Assembly (NCBI GenBank): GCA_030654695.1
Contig: JAURWY010000034.1
Span: 372,001 to 436,000, forward strand
Length of the DNA stretch: 64,000 nt
Source: Polaromonas sp.
GTDB lineage: Bacteria; Pseudomonadota; Gammaproteobacteria; Burkholderiales; Burkholderiaceae_C
Reading direction: 5' to 3'
The notes under the pieces were generated by a model, which saw only the letters and a program-made list of their open reading frames with translations, was not told where the DNA came from and searched no databases. Positions within the stretch are counted from its first letter, which is position 1, and every line of letters starts with the position of its first letter. A program made the position numbers and the translations under genes. Below are positions 8,965 to 20,445 of this stretch, piece by piece.

Positions 8965-10500
8965 TCAAATGTACAAATCTTCAACCTTCGGCGATACGGG
9001 GATTTTCCCCTGTGCCATCAAGCCGCGGTATTTGTCCAAGCGCTTCAAGTCGTAAAGGTAATTAACCATCAGGCCATAAGACTGCTTCAAACCTTTGGGC
9101 GACATGTCGCCAGCCCAATTGAGGCGCTCAACGCGCGCACCATTGCTCAAATGAAAACGGGCCACCGCATCCAACGGTCGGCCGTTGTCAAACTGTCGGC
9201 CCAAGTAACTGGCGGCGCAATGTAGCAACATGCGGCGAACCAGTGATTTTTCGTCGAGCTGCTGCACTTTCTCTGCTGCCGCCAAAAAGGCCGCTGAAGT
9301 TGCAGACTCCAGCCCTAGGGCACGCCCCAAAGCCTGACGCTCTTTGTCGCTGAGCTGCTCAATCAGGACGCCGGCCTGTTTGGTCAGCCAAGGGCGAAAG
9401 CCAGGGATCGGCGACAGCGTGGAAAAGACTTTGAGCCGCGGGAATTCGGCACGCAAGGTTTCAACCACGCGCTTGATCAGGGAGTCGCCAAAACTGACCC
9501 CGCGCAAGCCTGTTTGGGTGCTGCTGATGGAGTAAAAAATCGCAGTGGTGGCTTTGCCAAGATCGCTGGCAGCGGCCAATTCGTCGAGCAACGGCGTGAT
9601 GGCGCCCGCCAGTTCGTCGACCAACGCGACCTCGACAAAAATCAGCGGTTCATCGGGCAGGTGTGGATGAAAAAATCCGTAGCAACGTCGATCGCTGTCT
9701 AAGCGATTTTTCACGTCAGCCCAACTTTTGATGGCGTGCACGGCCTCGTACTTGATCAGCTTTTCAATCAGCGATGCAGGCGAATCCCAGCTGATGCGCC
9801 GAAGCTCCAAGAAAGCCACGTCAAACCAAGTCGAGAACAGATTTTCGAGCTCTGAATCCAACGCCAGCAAACGCTTTTCGGTTTTCAGGTGCGGCAATAA
9901 TTCAGCCCGCATATCAACTAAAAATCGCATGCCCTGAGGGAAAGCCGAGAAGCGCTGCAACAGCCGGGTGCGTGGCGACACAAACGCCCGCCTCAAACGA
10001 ATTTCAGCTTGCCCTTCTTCAGGCGTGCCGAGCGAGGCCTCGTAATGATCCCGCGCAGCCTGCACTTTTTCGGCGTTGGGGGCGAACTGCTCGCTCATCA
10101 ACAGCCAAGCGTCGCGCCGCTGTTCGGGTGTGGCGCTGGCGTACCACGTGGCGATGTTGCTGGCACGCCGACCGCCTTCCACTTCGCTGACCTGACTGTA
10201 CACCACCGACTGCAGCTCTACCAATGTACGGCGCAAAACCCGCGGCGACAGGGCTTCTTCCTTGTGCTTCAACACGGCCTTGAGACGTTCTCGCGTGCTG
10301 CGACCGTTTTTAGCGATCGGACCTGCGGCAGCGGCCAAAAGAGGGCTCGCGACGGGCTCTGCCATAGGCGGAGCAACGGCGGCCATGGGGCGTGTCTTCT
10401 CAGCAGACTTCAAGTTGATGGCGCCGACCTCGTTGCGTTTGAATTTCAAGCCCTTGCTGACGGACTGGACGCTGCGCAGCAGCCATTCGGTTGAGTTCAT
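8965..10500 (-). CDS. matA: Malonyl-CoA decarboxylase
   Basis: It removes CO2 from malonyl-CoA to give acetyl-CoA. It has 511 residues. The N-terminal half is a helical domain. The C-terminal catalytic domain shows IFYSISSTQTGLRGVSFG, containing the active-site Ser, and FHLSNGARVERLNWAGD followed by SPKGLKQSYGLMVNY, containing the catalytic His. The first 60 residues, rich in Ala and Pro, look like a low-complexity extension. Its ATG overlaps the matR stop (ATGA, 4 nt), so it is translationally coupled to the regulator. Confidence 0.93.
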   Translation of the reverse strand: MNSTEWLLRSVQSVSKGLKFKRNEVGAINLKSAEKTRPMAAVAPPMAEPVASPLLAAAAGPIAKNGRSTRERLKAVLKHKEEALSPRVLRRTLVELQSVVYSQVSEVEGGRRASNIATWYASATPEQRRDAWLLMSEQFAPNAEKVQAARDHYEASLGTPEEGQAEIRLRRAFVSPRTRLLQRFSAFPQGMRFLVDMRAELLPHLKTEKRLLALDSELENLFSTWFDVAFLELRRISWDSPASLIEKLIKYEAVHAIKSWADVKNRLDSDRRCYGFFHPHLPDEPLIFVEVALVDELAGAITPLLDELAAASDLGKATTAIFYSISSTQTGLRGVSFGDSLIKRVVETLRAEFPRLKVFSTLSPIPGFRPWLTKQAGVLIEQLSDKERQALGRALGLESATSAAFLAAAEKVQQLDEKSLVRRMLLHCAASYLGRQFDNGRPLDAVARFHLSNGARVERLNWAGDMSPKGLKQSYGLMVNYLYDLKRLDKYRGLMAQGKIPVSPKVEDLYI

Positions 10501-11168
10501 GCGGCCACCCGGCTTTTTGTTTGATGACGTGAAAGATCGCGTAAAGCATCGCGCTGACGCGTCAGGTGCGTGCGCATGGCGGCATCAGCGCCCTCGCTGT
10601 CGCGGCTCATCAAGGCCGCATAAACAGACAAGTGCTCTGCCAAGCTTTGGGCCAGTCGGCCCGGCGCATGCAATTGCTGCAACCGGGCCAACTTGAGAAT
10701 TTTCCGCAAATCAGCGATGGCTTGGGCCAGCCAACGGTTGTTGGCCAGCATGATGATGGCCTCGTGAATCAGCAAGTTGGTGGCGTAATAGTCTTGAATT
10801 TGGCCGGCGTCGGCATGGCCTTTCAAGCGGTCATGCAAAGTCCGCAAGGCGGCCAGATCCGCATCGCTGGCGTTGCGGGCGGCCTCATAAGCGCAACGCC
10901 CTTCCAACAACGCGATGACGGGAAAAATATCGTCCAGATCTTGCTCGGTCACTTCGCTGACGAAGCAGCCGCGGCGCGGCTCATGGCGAAGCAACCCTTC
11001 GGCCGTCAACACCTTCAGCGCTTCACGCAAGGGTGTTCGTGAGATTTTCAGACGCTCACACAGGGCCACTTCGTCGACAAAACTGCCGGGCAGCAAAGTG
11101 CCGGAAAAAATCTGCTCCCGCAAGGTGGCAGCGACCTCTTGGTGCAAGGAATTCGGGACAAGGCGCAT
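10497..11168 (-). CDS. matR: GntR-family (FCD/FadR subfamily) regulator of the malonate operon
   Basis: This is a 223-residue transcription factor. The N-terminal winged helix-turn-helix includes RLKISRTPLREALKVLTAEGLL, whose SRTPLREAL core is the GntR signature. The C-terminal all-helical FCD domain contains NLLIHEAIIMLANNR, with likely metal-binding histidines. As the first gene of the unit it is probably the malonate-responsive regulator. A 16-bp palindrome 45 bp upstream is the best operator candidate. Confidence 0.9.
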   Translation of the reverse strand: MRLVPNSLHQEVAATLREQIFSGTLLPGSFVDEVALCERLKISRTPLREALKVLTAEGLLRHEPRRGCFVSEVTEQDLDDIFPVIALLEGRCAYEAARNASDADLAALRTLHDRLKGHADAGQIQDYYATNLLIHEAIIMLANNRWLAQAIADLRKILKLARLQQLHAPGRLAQSLAEHLSVYAALMSRDSEGADAAMRTHLTRQRDALRDLSRHQTKSRVAA

Positions 11169-11212
11169 GATTTTCTAGACCCTTAAAAGGAAGAAAACAA
11201 CCAGGAAAACCG

Positions 11213-11228
11213 TAATTACAGGTAATTA
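11213..11228. promoter_or_regulatory. Palindrome upstream of matR, candidate MatR operator
   Basis: TAATTACAGGTAATTA is a perfect inverted repeat (7-bp arms, 2-bp centre), 45 bp before the matR start codon in an AT-rich intergenic stretch between matR and lgt. GntR regulators of this class bind short palindromes and often repress their own operon. A 13/16 match occurs before acs at 16551-16566. Confidence 0.6.
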
Positions 11229-11318
11229 TGGATTGCCCTTGGTTTGCAAGCAAGCTCAAGAACCCATAAAAGTGGTCAAAAGCCGACATGCGAGGCTAAA
11301 CCCCTAGTCGGCCCATCT

Positions 11319-12140
11319 TCAGGCCGGAGCGCTCTGGTTTTTCTTGGAAGAGCAAACCCACAGCCAGACACCGGCCGCGATCATTGGCAGACACAGCCAT
11401 TGGCCCATGCTCATGCCCAGCGCGAGAATGCCCAAGAAGTCATCCGGCTCGCGGAAAAACTCCGCCACGAAACGCAGCAGGCCGTAACCCACCAAAAAGG
11501 CGGCAGACACTTCACCCATCTTGCGCGGTTTGCGGGCATACAACCACAGCAACACAAAGAGCAGCAGACCTTCCAGCAAGAACTGATAGACCTGCGACGG
11601 GTGACGTGGCTGCAGCGTCCCGCTGAACCTGAAAACCATGCCCCATGGCAGGTCAGGATCACTGACGCGGCCCCACAACTCACCGTTGATGAAGTTGCCC
11701 ACCCGACCCGCTGCCAAGCCCGTCGGCACGCACGGCGCGATCAAGTCCATCACCTGCAGCCACGGCTTGTGACGGGTCCGGGCAAACCAGATCTGCGACA
11801 CCAGCACACCCAGCATGCCGCCATGAAAACTCATGCCGCCCTGCCACACCGCGAGGATTTCCAGCGGATGCACAAGGTAGTAGTCAGGCTTGTAAAAAAG
11901 GCAGTAGCCAATGCGCCCGCCCAGCACCACGCCGACCACACCGAGGAACAAAATATCTTCAACATCGCGCCGGCTCCAGGCGGCAGTGCACGTCATGGAC
12001 GCATACGGCTGGTGCCGCAAACGCAGATTCGCCAAAAGCAAAAACAGCCCGAAGGCAGCCAAATAGGTCAGACCGTACCAATGAATGGCCAAGGGCCCGA
12101 GTTGCAGGGCGACGGGATCAATTTCAGGGTGAATCAGCAT
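11319..12140 (-). CDS. lgt: Prolipoprotein diacylglyceryl transferase
   Basis: Lgt transfers the diacylglyceryl group of phosphatidylglycerol to the lipobox cysteine of prolipoproteins in the inner membrane. With the start at [16 protein letters not shown] it has 273 residues and about seven membrane segments. The ATG 21 bp further out is less like the family start. Signature parts include [30 protein letters not shown] and the region [15 protein letters not shown], which carries the conserved arginine and HGG-type active-site features. It is transcribed divergently from ilvD. Confidence 0.95.
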   Translation of the reverse strand: MLIHPEIDPVALQLGPLAIHWYGLTYLAAFGLFLLLANLRLRHQPYASMTCTAAWSRRDVEDILFLGVVGVVLGGRIGYCLFYKPDYYLVHPLEILAVWQGGMSFHGGMLGVLVSQIWFARTRHKPWLQVMDLIAPCVPTGLAAGRVGNFINGELWGRVSDPDLPWGMVFRFSGTLQPRHPSQVYQFLLEGLLLFVLLWLYARKPRKMGEVSAAFLVGYGLLRFVAEFFREPDDFLGILALGMSMGQWLCLPMIAAGVWLWVCSSKKNQSAPA

Positions 12141-12232
12141 CGAGGCATTGTGCCAGCGCAAGCATCGTAGAATTCAAAATTGCGCCGGCCAAGCCCCGGA
12201 AGATCTGCAACCAACCCCTACAAAGAGACCCC

Positions 12233-13939
12233 ATGACGCAAGACAAGATGCCCGATGGCGACGCCATCAACCGCCGCAGCCGCAACATCACAGAGGGCAC
12301 GGCGCGCGCGCCGAATCGTTCGATGTACTACGCCATGGGTTACGAAGCGGAAGACTTCAAAAAACCGATGGTCGGCGTGGCCAACGGTCACAGCACCATC
12401 ACCCCCTGCAACAGCGGTCTGCAAAAACTGGCCGACGCAGCGATCAACGCGATTGAAGAAGCCGGCGGCAATGCACAAGTGTTTGGTACGCCGACGATTT
12501 CTGACGGCATGGCGATGGGCACCGAGGGCATGAAGTACTCGCTGGTCAGCCGCGAAGTGATTTCAGACTGCATCGAGACCTGCGTACAGGGCCAGTGGAT
12601 GGACGGCGTGCTGGTCATCGGCGGCTGTGACAAGAACATGCCAGGCGGCTTGATGGGCATGTTGCGCGCCAACGTACCTTCGATTTATGTTTACGGTGGC
12701 ACGATTTTGCCGGGCCATTACAAGGGCAAAGACCTGAACATCGTCAGCGTCTTTGAAGCCGTTGGTGAGCATTCCGCTGGCCGCATGAGCGTCGAAGACT
12801 TGCTGCAAATCGAGCGACGTGCCGTCCCCGGCCCCGGCAGCTGCGGCGGCATGTACACCGCCAACACCATGTCCAGCGCCTTCGAAGCGCTGGGTATTTC
12901 CCTGCCCTACTCGTCCACCATGGCCAATCCGCACGACGAGAAAACCAACTCGGCCAAAGAGTCGGCCAAGGTGCTGATCGAAGCCATCAAAAAGAACCTC
13001 AAGCCACGCGACATCGTCACCAAGCAAGCCATTGAAAACGCAGTGGCCGTGATCATGGCCACCGGTGGCTCTACCAACGCCGTGCTGCACTTTCTGGCGA
13101 TTGCCCACACCGCTGGCGTCGAGTGGACAATTGACGACTTCGAACGCATTCGCCAAAAAACACCCGTGCTGTGCGACCTGAAGCCCAGCGGCCAATACCT
13201 CGCGGTTGATTTGCACAATGCTGGCGGTATTCCACAAGTCATGAAAACGCTGCTGGCAGCCGGCCTGCTGAATGGCGATTGCATCACCATCACCGGCCAA
13301 ACCATCGCCGAAGTCTTGAAAGACGTGCCGGCTGTGCCGCGCGCCGACCAAGACGTGATTCGCCCGATCAACAACCCTATCTATGCCCAAGGTCACTTGG
13401 CCGTGCTCAAAGGCAACTTGTCACCAGAAGGCTGCGTGGCCAAAATCACCGGCCTGAAAAACCCGGTCATGACCGGCCCGGCCCGCGTTTTTGACGACGA
13501 ACAAACAGCCATGACGGCCATCCTCGGCGGCAAAATCAAAGCCGGCGACGTCATGGTGCTGCGCTACCTCGGCCCCAAAGGCGGCCCCGGCATGCCTGAA
13601 ATGTTGGCACCCACCGGTGCGCTGGTGGGCGCCGGCTTGGGTGAAAGCGTCGGCCTCATCACCGATGGCCGCTTCTCTGGCGGCACTTGGGGCATGGTCG
13701 TTGGCCACGTGGCACCCGAAGCGGCTGCGGGCGGCAATATCGCTTTCATCCAAGAAAACGACTCCATCACCATCGACGCCAAACAGCTGCTGCTGCAACT
13801 CAACATCAGTGACGCCGAACTGGCTGCCCGCAAAGTCGGCTGGACAGCCCCACTGCCACGCTACACGCGCGGCGTGCAAGCGAAGTTCGCTTTCAACGCC
13901 TCCAGCGCCAGCAAAGGTGCGGTACTTGACGACTATTGA
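12233..13939 (+). CDS. ilvD: Dihydroxy-acid dehydratase
   Basis: This enzyme dehydrates 2,3-dihydroxy-3-methylbutanoate and its isoleucine-pathway homologue, the third step of branched-chain amino-acid synthesis. It has 568 residues. Cluster-binding cysteines are in [10 protein letters not shown] and [14 protein letters not shown]. The C-terminal motif [11 protein letters not shown] is also characteristic. The length of about 568 fits the shorter IlvD group seen in many proteobacteria and actinobacteria. The start follows GAGACCCC closely. A small cytochrome c gene lies 76 bp downstream on the same strand. Confidence 0.96.
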   Translation: MTQDKMPDGDAINRRSRNITEGTARAPNRSMYYAMGYEAEDFKKPMVGVANGHSTITPCNSGLQKLADAAINAIEEAGGNAQVFGTPTISDGMAMGTEGMKYSLVSREVISDCIETCVQGQWMDGVLVIGGCDKNMPGGLMGMLRANVPSIYVYGGTILPGHYKGKDLNIVSVFEAVGEHSAGRMSVEDLLQIERRAVPGPGSCGGMYTANTMSSAFEALGISLPYSSTMANPHDEKTNSAKESAKVLIEAIKKNLKPRDIVTKQAIENAVAVIMATGGSTNAVLHFLAIAHTAGVEWTIDDFERIRQKTPVLCDLKPSGQYLAVDLHNAGGIPQVMKTLLAAGLLNGDCITITGQTIAEVLKDVPAVPRADQDVIRPINNPIYAQGHLAVLKGNLSPEGCVAKITGLKNPVMTGPARVFDDEQTAMTAILGGKIKAGDVMVLRYLGPKGGPGMPEMLAPTGALVGAGLGESVGLITDGRFSGGTWGMVVGHVAPEAAAGGNIAFIQENDSITIDAKQLLLQLNISDAELAARKVGWTAPLPRYTRGVQAKFAFNASSASKGAVLDDY

Positions 13940-14015
13940 GGTCAAACCGGCCCGGCCCGGCTCACGTTGAAGCCAAAGCCCTTAAACTCAAGACATCCCA
14001 ACCATACAACACGCT

Positions 14016-14330
14016 ATGAAATCCTCTTTCTTGTTCATCTCCGCCCTGCTGGCCGGCTTGGCCGCTTCCGCACCCGCCTTGGCTGACATGCAGTTGGCCA
14101 CCTCCAAAAACTGCATGGCCTGCCACGCAGCCGCCGTCAAGCTGGTCGGCCCATCGTTCAAAGCCATCGCGGACAAATACGCGGGTCAAAAAGACGCAGC
14201 CGACAAGCTCGCCGTCAAAATCATCAAAGGCGGCTCCGGCGTCTGGGGCCCCGTGCCGATGCCAGCCAATGCGCAAGTCTCACCCGACGAAGCCAAGAAA
14301 TTGGCGACTTGGATTCTGGCGACCAAGTAA
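14016..14330 (+). CDS. Small periplasmic class I cytochrome c (c551-like)
   Basis: This is a 104-residue precursor with a signal peptide cut about residue 23 (ASAPALA/DMQL). The mature protein has one haem site, CMACH (Cys33, Cys36, His37), and a Met ligand in GPVPMPANAQVS (Met82). Size and motif match cytochrome c551/c552 electron carriers. It could donate electrons to the cbb3 oxidase, but no direct evidence ties it to one partner. A strong terminator follows 18 bp later. Confidence 0.93.
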   Translation: MKSSFLFISALLAGLAASAPALADMQLATSKNCMACHAAAVKLVGPSFKAIADKYAGQKDAADKLAVKIIKGGSGVWGPVPMPANAQVSPDEAKKLATWILATK

Positions 14331-14348
14331 CTTTTAGCGCTCGCAAAA

Positions 14349-14388
14349 AAAAAGCCCGCTGACTCCTATCGGAGTCAGCGGGCTTTTT
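14349..14388. terminator. Bidirectional intrinsic terminator between cytochrome c and acs
   Basis: An 18-bp perfect stem (arm core GCCCGCTGACTCC, loop TATC) carries an A-tract on one side and a T-tract on the other. It can therefore end transcripts from both converging genes. Confidence 0.95.
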
Positions 14389-14419
14389 GACGTCCCGCCT
14401 AAACGGGCGCCCCAGCCAA

Positions 14420-16417
<1,998 letters not shown>

Positions 16418-16550
16418 GAGCTGTCTCCTTTTATCTAACTTTTTTAAATACAAACACTCAGTGAATGTCGCGGCAGCCACTTACAAGCCACTGACTGTCA
16501 CTTATCTTACAAATCCCAGACGCTGATAAATGCTGAAGTAAAACTCTTAC

Positions 16551-16566
16551 AATTTACCGGTAATTA
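16551..16566. promoter_or_regulatory. Near-palindrome between acs and the UPF0114 gene
   Basis: AATTTACCGGTAATTA matches the matR palindrome at 13 of 16 positions. It overlaps a -10-like TACAAT (16548-16553) for the plus-strand gene and lies 134 bp before the acs start. It could be a second site for the malonate regulator, but this is inference from similarity only. Confidence 0.4.
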
Positions 16567-16576
16567 AAAAGGCCCC

Positions 16577-17176
16577 ATGTCTGACTCTAATCCAACGCCT
16601 ACTAAGCCGCTCCGACCCATTCCGAGCTTTATCTTTGCCAGTCGCTGGCTTCAGCTGCCACTGTATGTCGGCCTGATTGCAGCGCAAGTTGTTTATGTTT
16701 TTCACTTTTTGGTCGAACTCAAGCACTTGGTTGAGGCTGTTTTCGGCAGTCCATCGGCTTTGCAAGCTCTCATCAGCAGCATAGGCTACAAAACTGATGT
16801 CGCACTGACCTCGCTCAATGAAACCGTCATCATGCTCGTGGTGCTGGGCTTGATTGACGTTGTCATGATCTCCAACCTGCTGATCATGGTCATCATCGGC
16901 GGCTACGAAACCTTTGTCAGCCGCATGCAACTTGATGACCACCCGGACCAACCGGAATGGCTGAACCATGTCAACGCCTCTGTCTTAAAGGTCAAGCTGG
17001 CCACCGCCATCATCGGCATCAGCTCAATCCACTTGCTGAAAACCTTCATCAATGCCGCCAACTACGACCTCAAGGTTTTGATGTGGCAAACCATCATTCA
17101 CGTTGTTTTCTTGCTCAGCGCGCTGGCGATTGCCATGACCGACAAACTGATGGTTCGCAGCGAAGGCGACCACTGA
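16577..17176 (+). CDS. UPF0114 (YqhA/TIGR00645) family inner-membrane protein
   Basis: This is a 199-residue protein with a short hydrophilic N-terminus and about four membrane segments. The conserved block [20 protein letters not shown], then GGYETFVSR and later [12 protein letters not shown], are what I recognise as the YqhA/UPF0114 family. The biochemical role of the family is not established. It stands between divergent acs and the mrp operon and ends 78 bp before mrpA. Possible substrate or ion specificity cannot be read from sequence. Confidence 0.85.
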   Translation: MSDSNPTPTKPLRPIPSFIFASRWLQLPLYVGLIAAQVVYVFHFLVELKHLVEAVFGSPSALQALISSIGYKTDVALTSLNETVIMLVVLGLIDVVMISNLLIMVIIGGYETFVSRMQLDDHPDQPEWLNHVNASVLKVKLATAIIGISSIHLLKTFINAANYDLKVLMWQTIIHVVFLLSALAIAMTDKLMVRSEGDH

Positions 17177-17254
17177 GACCCTGCCCACCGATAAGGCAAT
17201 CCGAGGCACATAGAATGGCAGGCTGTTAACCTTTGAATTAACTTCGCCTACGCC

Positions 17255-20083
17255 TTGCTCCTACTCATTATTCTTCTCCCTCTGCTTGCGGGCACCCTCC
17301 TGACCGCTTGGTCCGGCTTCACCCGATCGCCAGGGCACAGAAGTCGAACAGCTTGGTTGGCCGCAGCCGTGACAGCATCCAGTCTTGGGCTGCTGCTGTC
17401 TCAAGCCCCTGGCATTCTGGCTGGCGAGGTTCACCAAACCTTCGCGCCTTGGGTGCCAGAAATCGGCTTGAACCTCGGCTTCAAGCTCGACGCGTTGTCC
17501 TTGATGTTTGGGCTGCTGATCATCGGCATGGGCCTGCTGATCATTCTGTACGCGCACAGTTATTTGGGCAAGAACGATCCAGTTGGAAAGTTCTTCAGCA
17601 CCATGATGCTGTTCATGGCGTCGATGTTGGGCATTGTGCTGTCGGACAACCTGCTGCTGCTGCTGGTCTTTTGGGAGCTCACCAGCCTCTCCTCTTTTTT
17701 GTTGATTGGCTACTGGAACCATCGCTCTGATGCCCGGGCCGGCGCCCGCATGTCGCTGGCCATCACGGGCGGCGGCGGCTTGGCCATGATGGGCGGATTC
17801 CTGCTGCTGGGTCAGATCGCTGGCACCTTTGAAATCAGCCAGATGGCGGGACATGCGGCTCTTATTCAGGCCGACGCGCGCTACCCGGCCGCCTTGATCT
17901 TGATTCTGATCGGCTGTTTCACCAAGAGTGCGCAGTTCCCGTTTCACTTCTGGCTGCCGCAAGCCATGTCTGCACCCACCCCCGTGTCGGCCTACCTGCA
18001 CTCCGCCACCATGGTCAAGGCCGGCCTGTTTTTGCTCGCACGCTTGACGCCAGTCATTGGTGGTACCGATCTTTTTATCGGCATCGTCAGCACCACCGGT
18101 CTGATCACGCTGGCGTTTGCAGCCTTCGTGGCAATATTCAAGCATGACCTGAAAGGTTTGCTGGCCTACTCCACCATCAGCCACCTCGGACTGATCACCT
18201 TTCTCATCGGCCTCGGCTCACCGCTGGCGGCCGTGGCCGCGATCTTTCACATTTTGAACCACGCCAGCTTCAAGGCGGCGCTGTTCATGACGGCAGGCAT
18301 CGTCGACCATGAAACCGGCACCCGCGACATGCGCAAGTTAGGCGGTCTGGCACACCTGATGCCGTGGACAGCCACCTTCGCCATGGTGGCGGCTGCGTCC
18401 ATGGCCGGCGTGCCACTGTTCAACGGCTTCCTGTCAAAGGAAATGTTCCTGACCGAAGCCGTTGCCTTTGTGCAGGTTGGCGGTTGGCGCTGGCTGGTGC
18501 CGCTGGTGGCCACCATCGCCGCCCTGTGCAGCGTGGCTTATGCAGTGCGCATTGTTCACGATGTGTTTTTCAACGGCCCGCCGCGAGACATGCCGAACAT
18601 GCATCCGCACGAGCCGCCCTTTGGCATGAAAGCCCCGGTGGCGCTGCTGGCCGGTATCTGTCTGTTGGTCGGTGTTTTGCCATCACTCACCCTAGAGCCC
18701 TTGGTGCGGGCAGCCAGCAGCGCCATGATCGGCCAGCCAGCGCCCACATTCAAACTGGCGCTGTGGCACGGCCTCAATTTGCCGCTGCTGCTCAGCATGT
18801 TGGCGTTGGGTAGCGGCTTGGCCTTGTACGCTTTGCTGGCCAAAGGCCGCCGACTGCACCATCTGAATTCCGAGGACTGGTTTGGCCGACTGAACGGGCT
18901 GAACCTGTTTTCTCGCGGCACCGAACGCCTCTTTGCCGGCGCTGGCTTCGTCACCCGAAAACTTGAAAATGCTTCCCTGCAACGCTATCTTTCCTGGATG
19001 CTGATGGCAGCACTGGCCACCGGTGCCACCATGCTCTGGGGTCTGGTTCCAAGCGCTGGCTCGCGAACCTTGCTGCCGCTTTCGCTGCCCGCCGTGTTGA
19101 TCTGGGCGCTGTTGCTAGCCGCTTGCCTGTGGCTGGTGTTGCGCCACCATGATCGCTTTCAGTCGGTGGTGGTTGCCGGTGCGGTCGGACTGGTCACGTC
19201 GCTGAGCTTCGTGAGTTTGTCGGCGCCTGATCTGGCTCTGACACAGTTGACCGTTGACGTCGTTTCCACCGTGTTGTTGCTGATGGGTCTGGCTTTGCTG
19301 CCGCGGCAAACACCGCACGAGTCGACTCACTCCCGCAAGCTGCGCGACGCGACTCTGGCGATCGCCATCGGTACGGGTATCGCGTGGCTGGCCTGGGTCA
19401 TGCTGACGCGCGACCACGACTCGATCGCTTGGTATTTCCTGAATAATTCCGCCGTGGCGGGTGGCGGCACCAACGCCGTCAATGTGATTCTGGTCGACTT
19501 CCGGGGCTACGACACCTTGGGTGAAATCACGGTGCTGGGCATCGCCGCGATCGGCGTGCTGGCCCTCATGGACGGCATGCGCACGCGGCGGCCAGGGGTG
19601 GACGGTGCAGGACTGGCTTGGACTTTTGCCAGCCAGCCGCTGATGTTGCGCGTCGCCGCTCGCGTGCTGCTGCCGATCGCGCTGGTTGTCACGCTGTACA
19701 TTTTTATGCGCGGCCACAACCAGCCGGGCGGTGGCTTCATCGCCGGGCTGATCACGGCGGTCACGCTGGTCTTGCAATACATGGCCAACGGCCAGTCGCG
19801 CGCCGAGGCCTTGCTGCGTGCCGATGGCGGCCGCCGCTTCGTGCGCTGGATCGGTATCGGCCTTGGCATCGCCGGACTCACGGGTGTCGGTGCGTTCTTT
19901 TTCGGCCAGCCCTTTCTGACCAGCGCGCACGGCCATCCCGACCTGCCCTTTTTGGGTTCCTTACCGTTAGCCACCGCCGCCCTGTTCGATTTAGGCGTTT
20001 ACATCACAGTCGTCGGCGCGACCTTGCTGACACTCTCGACGCTGGGCGCCGTCACACGCGAACCCAAGGAGAAACAGTCATGA
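17255..20083 (+). CDS. mrpA: Mrp-type Na+(K+)/H+ antiporter subunit A, with fused MrpB domain
   Basis: This is the largest subunit of the multi-subunit monovalent cation/proton antiporter, 942 residues. The first 700-800 residues are NuoL-like (HFWLPQAMSAPTPVSAYLHS and KDLKGLLAYST-like motifs). The C-terminal part is MrpB-like (RVLLPIALVVTLYIFMRGHN, PGGGFIAGLI), so A and B are one protein, as in many proteobacteria. The start is not ATG. TTG at 17255 is given, but an in-frame ATT at 17237 would give INFAYALLLLII, and neither has a clear ribosome site. It overlaps mrpC by ATGA. Confidence 0.93.
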   Translation: MLLLIILLPLLAGTLLTAWSGFTRSPGHRSRTAWLAAAVTASSLGLLLSQAPGILAGEVHQTFAPWVPEIGLNLGFKLDALSLMFGLLIIGMGLLIILYAHSYLGKNDPVGKFFSTMMLFMASMLGIVLSDNLLLLLVFWELTSLSSFLLIGYWNHRSDARAGARMSLAITGGGGLAMMGGFLLLGQIAGTFEISQMAGHAALIQADARYPAALILILIGCFTKSAQFPFHFWLPQAMSAPTPVSAYLHSATMVKAGLFLLARLTPVIGGTDLFIGIVSTTGLITLAFAAFVAIFKHDLKGLLAYSTISHLGLITFLIGLGSPLAAVAAIFHILNHASFKAALFMTAGIVDHETGTRDMRKLGGLAHLMPWTATFAMVAAASMAGVPLFNGFLSKEMFLTEAVAFVQVGGWRWLVPLVATIAALCSVAYAVRIVHDVFFNGPPRDMPNMHPHEPPFGMKAPVALLAGICLLVGVLPSLTLEPLVRAASSAMIGQPAPTFKLALWHGLNLPLLLSMLALGSGLALYALLAKGRRLHHLNSEDWFGRLNGLNLFSRGTERLFAGAGFVTRKLENASLQRYLSWMLMAALATGATMLWGLVPSAGSRTLLPLSLPAVLIWALLLAACLWLVLRHHDRFQSVVVAGAVGLVTSLSFVSLSAPDLALTQLTVDVVSTVLLLMGLALLPRQTPHESTHSRKLRDATLAIAIGTGIAWLAWVMLTRDHDSIAWYFLNNSAVAGGGTNAVNVILVDFRGYDTLGEITVLGIAAIGVLALMDGMRTRRPGVDGAGLAWTFASQPLMLRVAARVLLPIALVVTLYIFMRGHNQPGGGFIAGLITAVTLVLQYMANGQSRAEALLRADGGRRFVRWIGIGLGIAGLTGVGAFFFGQPFLTSAHGHPDLPFLGSLPLATAALFDLGVYITVVGATLLTLSTLGAVTREPKEKQS

Positions 20084-20445
20084 TGAGCCTTGAGTTTCTG
20101 GTGGCCAGCGGCATTGGCGTGGTCACCGCCAGCGGTATTTACCTGATCTTGCGCGGCCGCACTTGGCCCGTGGTGTTGGGCTTGAGCCTGCTCGGCTACG
20201 CGGTCAATGTTTTCATCTTCGCCATGGGCCGCCTTTGGCAAGATGCCGCACCCATCCTCTCGGCTGGCGGTCGCGTCGCCGACCCCTTGCCGCAAGCGCT
20301 GGTCTTGACCGCCATCGTCATCGGCTTTGCGACCACTGGTTTTGTCATCGAATTGGCTTTGCGCAGCCGTCATGAAACCGGCACGGACCATGTCGATGGG
20401 CAGGAACCCATCATTGCTGAAAAAATCCGGAACGGCTCACCATGA
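20080..20445 (+). CDS. mrpC: Mrp antiporter subunit C (NuoK-like)
   Basis: This is a 121-residue membrane protein with three hydrophobic segments. It begins MMSLEFLVASGIGVVTASGIY and includes DPLPQALVLTAIVIGFATT, the hallmark DPLPQALVLTAIVI block of MrpC/MnhC. It starts in the ATGA overlap with mrpA and ends in an ATGA overlap with mrpD, so translation of A-C-D is coupled. GGAG lies just before the start. Confidence 0.95.
   Translation: MMSLEFLVASGIGVVTASGIYLILRGRTWPVVLGLSLLGYAVNVFIFAMGRLWQDAAPILSAGGRVADPLPQALVLTAIVIGFATTGFVIELALRSRHETGTDHVDGQEPIIAEKIRNGSP

Noticed and set aside
12563..13396. 277-residue minus-strand reading frame inside ilvD
   Set aside because: It lies wholly opposite a well-conserved ilvD frame and has the composition of an antisense shadow in GC-rich DNA.
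16418..16480. 21-residue N-terminal extension of acs
   Set aside because: The internal ATG has GGAG at normal spacing and the family N-terminus; the extension has neither.
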